DNA of 37,423 bases, taken from contig NZ_FNKU01000007.1 in NCBI RefSeq assembly GCF_900100365.1, positions 1 to 37,423 of the forward strand, given 5' to 3'. The translations under genes were made by a program, and so were the position numbers. Origin of the DNA: Pseudomonas cannabina (lineage in GTDB: Bacteria > Pseudomonadota > Gammaproteobacteria > Pseudomonadales > Pseudomonadaceae). A model generated the notes under the pieces. The model was given only the letters and a program-made list of their open reading frames with translations, had not been told where the DNA came from and searched no databases. Numbering within the stretch: the first letter of the stretch is position 1; every line of letters begins with the position of its first letter. Shown one piece after another: positions 31,617-37,423 of this stretch.

Positions 31617-31884
31617 TTATCCACAGAGGCGAGGGGTCCACGCGCGTCTTTTTTCTATATCTTTTTTCTAAAAAGCTTCTAGGTCAAAGTGCCACTAAAT
31701 CTGAAAGCCTTATTTATAGAGGCTTACAGCCATATGTATACCGTACTGAGCTACCCGCTATACCGTACTGAGCTACCCGCTATACCGTACTGAGCTACCC
31801 GCTATACCGTACTGAGCTACCCGCTATACCGTACTGAGCTACCCGCTATACCGTACGATCATCGGTGCTATCCCGTGCTGAGGT
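31617..31884 (+). other. oriV (second-pass copy)
   Basis: DnaA box at 31617, two 13-mers at 31647 and 31660, and five 22-bp iterons from 31737 to 31846 plus a partial unit to 31856. Same repeat number as the first pass. Confidence 0.85.
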
Positions 31885-31903
31885 GATTGCTATGGATAAA
31901 GGC

Positions 31904-31932
31904 TTGACAGGAAGTCCCACCGAGGATAAAAA
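31904..31932 (+). promoter_or_regulatory. rep promoter (second-pass copy)
   Basis: TTGACA, 17-bp spacer, TAAAAA, as at 6748. Confidence 0.55.
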
Positions 31933-31980
31933 AGATGCAGATGCAGATGCAGATGGTTGCTAAAATGAGGGGAAAACACC

Positions 31981-32147
31981 ATGAGGGTAGTCGATTTGAA
32001 GTCGATATTTTGAGATTGAGGCATGAAGGACTGTCATATGACGCTATAGCGCTATGGATCGCTACGCATAAAAAGACGGTTGTCTCTGTTGGCGCTATTA
32101 GGGGGTTATTAAGAAAGCTGAGCTTAAAAACGCCGCAGAAAAATAAA
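31981..32147 (+). CDS. Small HTH-like protein (second-pass copy, indels)
   Basis: Copy of 6826-6993 with single bases missing in T- and G-runs, so the frame is broken. Read as consensus errors; use the first-pass copy. Confidence 0.4.
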
Positions 32148-32268
32148 TTCCTGCCCTACACCGTGGAAAGTAGAAGGGCAGGAATACCAACAAAGCAGTA
32201 TGAGGACAAAGCAATGATGGCATTGCAGAGTGTACAGGTTGAGGCGTGTCCTTTGAAAGGGGGAACTC

Positions 32269-33169
32269 ATGACTAAGCCCTTGAAGGTCGGTTAAAGGCC
32301 ATGGCCGAGAAAGCTAAAAAAAGAAGTGAGGTAGCAGAGCAGCAAGATTCGGTGCAACCGGCTTGCGACGAGCGCAATCTTGTTTACGGCGTTCAAGTCG
32401 CTGAGGATGAGATAGCTTTTCGTTTGTCTCTTGTTCTGCCATCACCTGGTGATGATCGTCGGGCTATGGCTAATGCCATTTTGCGCAGCTCTCTATTCGT
32501 GTGGTCGAAAAAGGGAAACGCAAGTACGAGAAAAGGTCCACAAGGTTACGATTCAAGGTCTTTCCTTGTCCGTGACGGGTGAACAACTCGATCAGTCAGA
32601 TTTGGATGTTTTTTTGGAGTGCCTACACCGCCACCAAGATCAGACTTTGGGTACGAAAGTACGTTTCACAGCGGGTAGTTTTCTGCGAGCTATTAATCGC
32701 GACGTTGGCAAGGCTAACTACCTGTGGTTGAACGATGTATTGGCTCGTCTTTCACTCTATGGAATCGAATTAGGGGATGGTCAGCGTTTTTATCTTGGTA
32801 CGTTGTTAAATGAAATGTACCGTGATGAAATACGCGGGAATATGTGATTATGGTCAATCCTAAATTTTCTGTTTTTTTTGCGGATGGACTATGGACTGGC
32901 CTAGATACCGAAGAGCGGCAATCTCTTAAAGGCAAAGCGTTGGCTTTGTGGTTACATGGCTTTTATAGTACTCATGAAAAGCCATTTCAGTACAAGGTCG
33001 AGACGCTTAAGGTATGTGTGGGAGTGAAACAGGTGAGCTTTTCAAATTTCGGCAGACTTTAAAGAAAGCGTTGTCTGACCTTAGCGTAGTTACATGCTGG
33101 ACCTGCTGGATTGATGAGAAAACAGATCTAGTGCATGTGGTGAAAACCAAGGCGGTGCGTCATGAGTAA
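32269..33169 (+). CDS. trfA: TrfA-like initiator (second-pass copy, indels)
   Basis: Copy of 7116-8021, five bases shorter. The missing bases are nearly all in homopolymers (CCCC, GG, AAAA), scattering the protein over several frames. The first-pass frame is intact, so this is almost certainly a low-accuracy stretch of the contig. Confidence 0.5.
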
Positions 33170-33620
33170 TGTCGTGAAATTCCCGGGCCAAGAAGACGAC
33201 CCCGTCCCGATAACGTGGTGAGTTTCCTGATGCCAAACAGCGGAAGGCCTGCACGCTAGTTCGACGGGGCAAAGGCACCCTCGAAAAAACCGGTCGTTCG
33301 GGACGTTGTGTTGGTCGGTGGTAAAGGCATTGTTCAAAGCGGTCCGATATGCCGCTGCCTTTGTTCTTTTTATGGCGCTCGCCGTGCCATTGGGTGTGCT
33401 GCACAGCTTCAAAGGGTTGATCACATTTTTCGGCGTCGTCACCTCTGCCATTTTGTATTGGCATGATGGCCTTACCTACGTGCATACCGCGAAGGCGGGT
33501 GCACCGACCGTCTACACATTTGTAACGTGCCTGGTGCTGGTGGTGCTTGCACATTCGGGCAAGGCGGTGGCTGAGTGGTTGTCTGAAAAACGTATAGCCT
33601 TCCGGCTCTTCGGCCTCTAA
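33162..33620 (+). CDS. Membrane protein (second-pass copy, indels)
   Basis: Copy of 8014-8475 with three bases missing in the first third. The hydrophobic segments downstream are unchanged. Confidence 0.45.
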
Positions 33621-33719
33621 GGAGGCGCTGATTTATTCGATTTTTCGTCCCTGCAACGCTCTGGAGGCCTTGATTTATCTGGGGGCAACAGCTGGGTTTT
33701 AGAATAAATCAGCGTCTCC
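33621..33719 (-). mobile_element. MITE copy 2 (second-pass copy)
   Basis: 99 bp, CTAA duplications at 33617-33620 and 33720-33723. Confidence 0.93.
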
Positions 33720-33766
33720 CTAAGGAGACTAATCCATTCGACAAAAGCACTCAACATAAGAGACGG

Positions 33767-34132
33767 ATGCCGGAGGCTCTTATAGGGTGTGTACTGTCGT
33801 GCATGAGGGATTTTGAAATGGCGATTTTTCTGGAAGGGCAAGAAGAGTGGACAACTGATCTGCTCCCTGAACTTTCACCGCAGGAGGGCAAAGCGGTAAT
33901 CATGTATTCACATGGCTTTTCGTTGAGAACGATTGCCATTGAAGTGGGTATATCCCCGCATACGGTTCGAGTTTATCTGTCTAGAGCTAAAGACAAATTC
34001 GAAATTCATAACCTTTTTGAGCTTCGTGATATTTGTATGCTTAGGGAGGCGCTGATTTATTCGATTTTTCGTCCCTGCAACGCTCTGGAGGCCTTGATTT
34101 ATCTGGGGGGCAACAGCTGGGTTTTAGAATAA
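33767..34132 (+). CDS. LuxR-type HTH gene, MITE-fused (second-pass copy)
   Basis: Identical to 8622-8987. Confidence 0.7.
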   Translation: MPEALIGCVLSCMRDFEMAIFLEGQEEWTTDLLPELSPQEGKAVIMYSHGFSLRTIAIEVGISPHTVRVYLSRAKDKFEIHNLFELRDICMLREALIYSIFRPCNALEALIYLGGNSWVLE

Positions 34133-34144
34133 ATCAGCGTCTCC
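34045..34144 (-). mobile_element. MITE copy 3 (second-pass copy)
   Basis: 100 bp, TTAG duplications on both sides. Confidence 0.93.
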
Positions 34145-34282
34145 TTAGAGTCAACAGCCTGATTTTAAGGAAAATGTCAAGTAGCCAAAATTGGCTACAT
34201 GACAGCATTTCCCCCCCTGTGACCTAATGGATACCAGCGAGGAACAGCCCGCTAACAAAATTAACCGGGATGAGGAAATGGC

Positions 34283-34480
34283 ATGTTGAATGAGTTCGAA
34301 ACCGAAGACGGAAAGGCCAAGTGGCGCTCGGCAGAGGTGCGCGTCATGCTCGATGCCGATGTGCATTACCACGTGGCCAAGGAAGCCTTTGAGCGCAACA
34401 TCCCGAAACGCAAGGTGATCCAGGAAGCGCTGCTGAAAAACTACGGCATCGACTATGCGCCGATGATTGGCGGCGAGTGA
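34283..34480 (+). CDS. Small RHH-like protein (second-pass copy)
   Basis: Identical to 9138-9335. Confidence 0.65.
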   Translation: MLNEFETEDGKAKWRSAEVRVMLDADVHYHVAKEAFERNIPKRKVIQEALLKNYGIDYAPMIGGE

Positions 34481-34490
34481 GAGGCTTCCC

Positions 34491-34648
34491 ATGAAGGATC
34501 GTTCACAGGTCAGACAAATCGTAAAGCGCGACACGTCCGACCTTACCCGGCTCTCCCCGGCGCAAGCGAAGGCATTCGGCGATGCCGTCATGGCTGATTT
34601 CACTATAACCATCCAGCTCAAGGCGAGCAAATACACGTGTGGTGGTTC
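34491..34648 (+). pseudogene. Gene truncated by IS801 (second-pass copy)
   Basis: Copy of 9346-9503, ending at GTTC. In this isomer the IS801-like element that cut it is collinear, interrupted only by the 634-bp element. Confidence 0.6.
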
Positions 34649-34657
34649 ATGCATAGG

Positions 34658-35290
34658 TGTAACGACCTGCAATCGAAATGGCCCGGACCTGCAATCATCG
34701 CGTTTTTCGACCGGGATTAATTGCGTCTATCCGGCACCGCGAACCAGCATTGACTGCAAACGAACCTGCATCCACCCACTTCGACCTGCAATCGAGAGCG
34801 GCCGACCAGGATTAAATGCGACTGAAAACCGATGATTTTAGCGGGGTTTACGCGGATGCACTCGGCTTAGTGCACTTTCTGTTTCATTGCTCCGCACCCT
34901 GTACTGCGATCACACGATTCAGTCCGGTAGCCCGGTAGCGCTGCTGTTGGAAGCTCCAACCTCTTACCTCCGTAAGGTGCCATCGTCAAGTTTGTCTCTT
35001 TAGACTCTAGAATTTGTGAACGTACTGTATCAAAAATTAAAAACCGCCCTATTGAGACGCAAAAAGCGTCTCGGCCATACGTCTCACAAGGGTGTGCTCA
35101 AATGAGACATAAGCGGCGAGCGATCACTCGCAAATAATTCCGGTTCATGACAATCGATTGCAGGTCGAACCAGATGAACGCAGGTTCATTCGCAAATAAT
35201 CCCGGTTTGCTGGCTCGGATAGATGCAATCAATCTGGTCGAAAAACGCGATGATTGCAGGTCCGGGCCATTTCGATTGCAGGCCGCTACA
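34658..35290 (-). mobile_element. 634-bp IS21-like element in the alternative isomer
   Basis: Copy of 9513-10146 with one base missing in a C-run. Here the flanks are CATAGG on both sides (34652-34657 and 35291-35296), a true 6-bp target duplication inside an IS801 terminus. This junction differs from the first pass and proves the alternative orientation of the adjoining segment. Confidence 0.9.
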
Positions 35291-36778
35291 CATAGGAATT
35301 TCAAAATGCCTATGCATCAGGCTGACGCTATGACGGAGGCGTCATGCCTTCATAGCGATGCGTAGTAAGACGCTGAGGCGTTTACATATGCAGTGAAATC
35401 CCTATCAGAAAGCGTTAATGCAGGTTATTTCACCGCGAAGCCTAGGTGCGGACGCACCTTCCCCTGTCAGGCTTCACGTACCTCATCTGCGCGATCGCCT
35501 GAGCGTTGAGGACCAGTCCCTGCACGTCAGCCCGCTGATTGCCGCCGTGTATACCATCCGCGCGCCACACAGCACGCAACGGAACGGATCGACGTTTAGA
35601 AAGGCTTTGGCCATCTGCCAAAATACAGCTTCGGTGTCGGTCCTGGCGTCGCCATCTTCAATGCTTCATACACCTTCGGCAGGTATTTCCCACACACCCG
35701 ATTGGCCAGAAAACCAAAATACCGGATCATCCGGAAATGCTTTTCCGGGATGTGCTGCACCACCCGGCGCAGCATGTCGGCCTGGCTCAGCGTTTCCTGC
35801 TGATAGGTCTGCGTGCGGTGATCCAGGTAGGTAAAGCTCAACGTGGCTCCGGAGGTGTAATGCGCCAGACGACTGCCCGAGATGGGCGGTTTTTTCAGGT
35901 AGCGGCCCAGGTAATTGACGGTCTTTCGGCCGTTTTCCGTCTTCTTCGACAAGTGGATGTGCCAGTGCTGGCCGCCAGCGGTCAGTATCAGACGGTGCCA
36001 GTCGCTTTCACAGTGGATGTGGGCCAGCTGCGGCGGCATCGTCAATTGCGAAAGCGGCTGTCCCAGCAGGTAATCGCGCACCAACCACATCCAGCGCCGC
36101 CGCAGGGCCTCTTTGTGGAACGACAGATTTTTCCAGACGCCCTGCTCATCCAGGCCGCCCGCGGTCACCGACAGGTGGACGTGGGGATGCCAGTTGAGCC
36201 GCCGGCCATAGGTGGCAGCCCCCCGAAAATCCCGACGCGCAAACCGCGCCGCCTGGCGGTGTAGATCAGGTTATCGGCCGCCAGACGAAACAGCGCATCG
36301 AGCAGCCAGCGGTTGTAGAAGAACAGGGACCACAGCGTGTCGGGCAGCGTGAACACCAGATGCTGCCAGGGGCAGTCGGGCAGACGGTTGTTTTGCACGG
36401 CGATCCACTGGTCGGTGGCCTTTTTTGCCGCAGGAAGGACAGGCCCGGCAATGGCAGGTGTTGCACAGGTATTTGACGTGTGGGCAATGCTCATTGGCGC
36501 AGGTGTAGTGTTTGACGCCCAGTATCGAGGTGCCGCAGGCGAGCATTTTGCTGATCGACTCCACTTCGATTTGGCGCAGACCGCCGGCCTCCAGCAAATC
36601 TGCCCAGCAGCCGTTGGCCGTGAAGAGGTTTTTGAGCGGTCGAGGTTTGTAAGCAGGCGGTGCAGAGGCCACGTCAGCAGGGCGGCTCCTCATCGTGGTG
36701 AATGACGGCGGTGATGGCGAATCCGCCTGGCCCTTCTCTCATCGAAACGCTTACGCAAGAAGCGTCGGGAAACATGTC
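35291..36778 (-). mobile_element. IS801-like copy 3 in inverted orientation
   Basis: Reverse complement of 19170-20661, now directly following the 634-bp element. Single-base gaps are frequent, consistent with contig-end quality. It is bordered on its far side by GTTC (36779-36782) and then copy 2. Confidence 0.88.
35467..36693 (-). CDS. IS801-like transposase, copy 3 inverted (indels)
   Basis: Same gene as 19255-20484. Single-base indels (for example the extra base in the A-run of the CGKKATDQW region and missing bases near the C-terminus) break the frame in this stretch, whereas the first-pass copy is intact. Confidence 0.6.
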
Positions 36779-36782
36779 GTTC

Positions 36783-37423
36783 ATGCATAGGAATTTCAAA
36801 ATGCCTATGCATCAAGCTGACGCTTGGAAGGAGGCGTCATGCCTTCATAGCGATGTGTAGGAAGACGCTGATGCGTTACTTATGCAGTGAAAATCCCTAT
36901 AAATCAGCGTTAATGCAGGTTATTTCACCGCGAAGCCTAGGTGCGGACGCACCTTCCCCCTGTCAGGGCTTCACGTACCTCATCTGCGCGATCGCCTGAG
37001 CGTTGAGGACCAGTCCCTGTACCGTCAGCCCGCTGATTGCCGCCGTGTATACCATCCGCGCGCCACACAGCACGCAACGGAACGGATCGACGTTTAGAAA
37101 GGCTTTGGCCATCTGCACAAAATACAGCTTCGGTGTCGGTCTGGCGTCGCCATCTTCAATGCTTCATACACCTTCGGCAGGTATTTCCCACACACCGATT
37201 GGCCAGAAAACCAAAATACCGGATCATCCGGAAATGCTTTTCCGGGATGTGCTGCACCACCCGGCGCAGCATGTCGGCCTGGCTCAGCGTTTCCTGCTGA
37301 TAGGTCTGCGTGCGGTGATCCAGGTAGGTAAAGCTCAACGTGGCTCCGGAGGTGTAATGCGCCAGACGACTGCCCGAGATGGGCGGTTTTTTCAGGTAGC
37401 GGCCCAGGTAATTGACGGTCTTT
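36783..37423 (-). mobile_element. IS801-like copy 2 in inverted orientation, cut by the window end
   Basis: Begins with ATGCATAGGAATTTC after GTTC. It covers the 3' non-coding end and about 460 bp of the transposase 3' region (stop at 36963-36965, minus strand). Several single-base gaps. The order copy 3 then copy 2 confirms that the whole segment, not just one IS, is inverted. Confidence 0.85.

Noticed and set aside
32301..33062. Several short frames suggesting a decayed rep gene
   Set aside because: They are fragments of the trfA copy broken by homopolymer gaps; the other pass has the intact gene.
1..37423. tRNA, rRNA or CRISPR loci
   Set aside because: No rRNA-like sequence, tRNA cloverleaf or spaced repeat array was seen on either strand.

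Overview
The window looks like a long-read contig of a circular plasmid of about 25.16 kb from a Pseudomonas syringae-group bacterium. The host assignment is inferred from IS801-like IS91-family elements, an IS5-group element with a related ~100-bp MITE, and plant-pathogen-plasmid style backbone genes. The contig goes round the circle about 1.5 times. Bases 1-10146 recur at about 25152-35290; between the well-supported positions 6691 and 31847 the period is 25,156 bp. The second pass past about 31.9 kb, and the first few hundred bases, carry scattered 1-base homopolymer indels that break genes intact in the other pass. Those breaks are best read as consensus errors at contig ends, not biology.

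Layout of one unit. (a) 24.1-25.1 kb: ParA-type ATPase and a ribbon-helix-helix partner, with TGATTAATCA-type repeats on both sides. (b) 25.2-27.5 kb (= 0.05-2.4 kb): a small-gene cluster with an Rmf/CrpP-like protein, a hypothetical protein and a secreted FxLYD-type protein split by an IS5-group insertion. (c) 2.4-4.2 kb: MOBP-type relaxase, MobC-like accessory protein and an oriT with a TATCCTG nic-like core. (d) 4.4-6.3 kb: two type II toxin-antitoxin modules (RHH/ParE-like and RHH/MazF-like) around a hypothetical gene. (e) 6.4-8.5 kb: origin (DnaA box, two tandem AT-rich 13-mers, five 22-bp iterons) and a TrfA-like initiator with a membrane protein overlapping its end. (f) 8.6-9.5 kb: a LuxR-type HTH gene broken by a MITE, a small RHH-like gene and a truncated gene. 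(g) 10.1-14.6 kb, minus strand: remains of a conjugation module (topB 5' part, Hha-like protein, TrbM, a T4SS lipoprotein, VirD4 coupling protein). (h) 14.6-20.7 kb: three IS801-like copies, two of them tandem, with two small genes between copies 1 and 2. (i) 21.3-23.5 kb: topB 3' part, an H-NS-family gene and a small membrane protein.

The main discovery is structural. A 634-bp non-coding element with IS21-like multi-box ends (TGTA...TACA) is present twice in opposite orientation (9513-10146 and 20662-21295) and flanks a 10.5-kb segment. In the first pass the 6-bp flanks of the two copies are exchanged (CATAGG/CCTACC and CCTATG/GGTAGG). In the second pass the copy at 34658-35290 has matching CATAGG on both sides and is followed by the segment in the opposite orientation. 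The plasmid therefore appears in two inversion isomers. In one, topB is cut into two pieces 10.5 kb apart, with the Toprim half and catalytic-tyrosine half on opposite strands. In the other, topB is collinear and broken only by the 634-bp element and a MITE. Removing both insertions gives an exact 723-codon frame.

The second theme is MITE activity. Five ~99-bp elements per unit have the terminal GGAG(A/G)CGCTG and 4-bp YTAR duplications of the resident IS5-group element, and four of the five lie inside reading frames that are restored when the MITE is removed. The plasmid looks mobilizable, not self-transmissible: it has its own relaxase and oriT but only fragments of a mating-pair apparatus.
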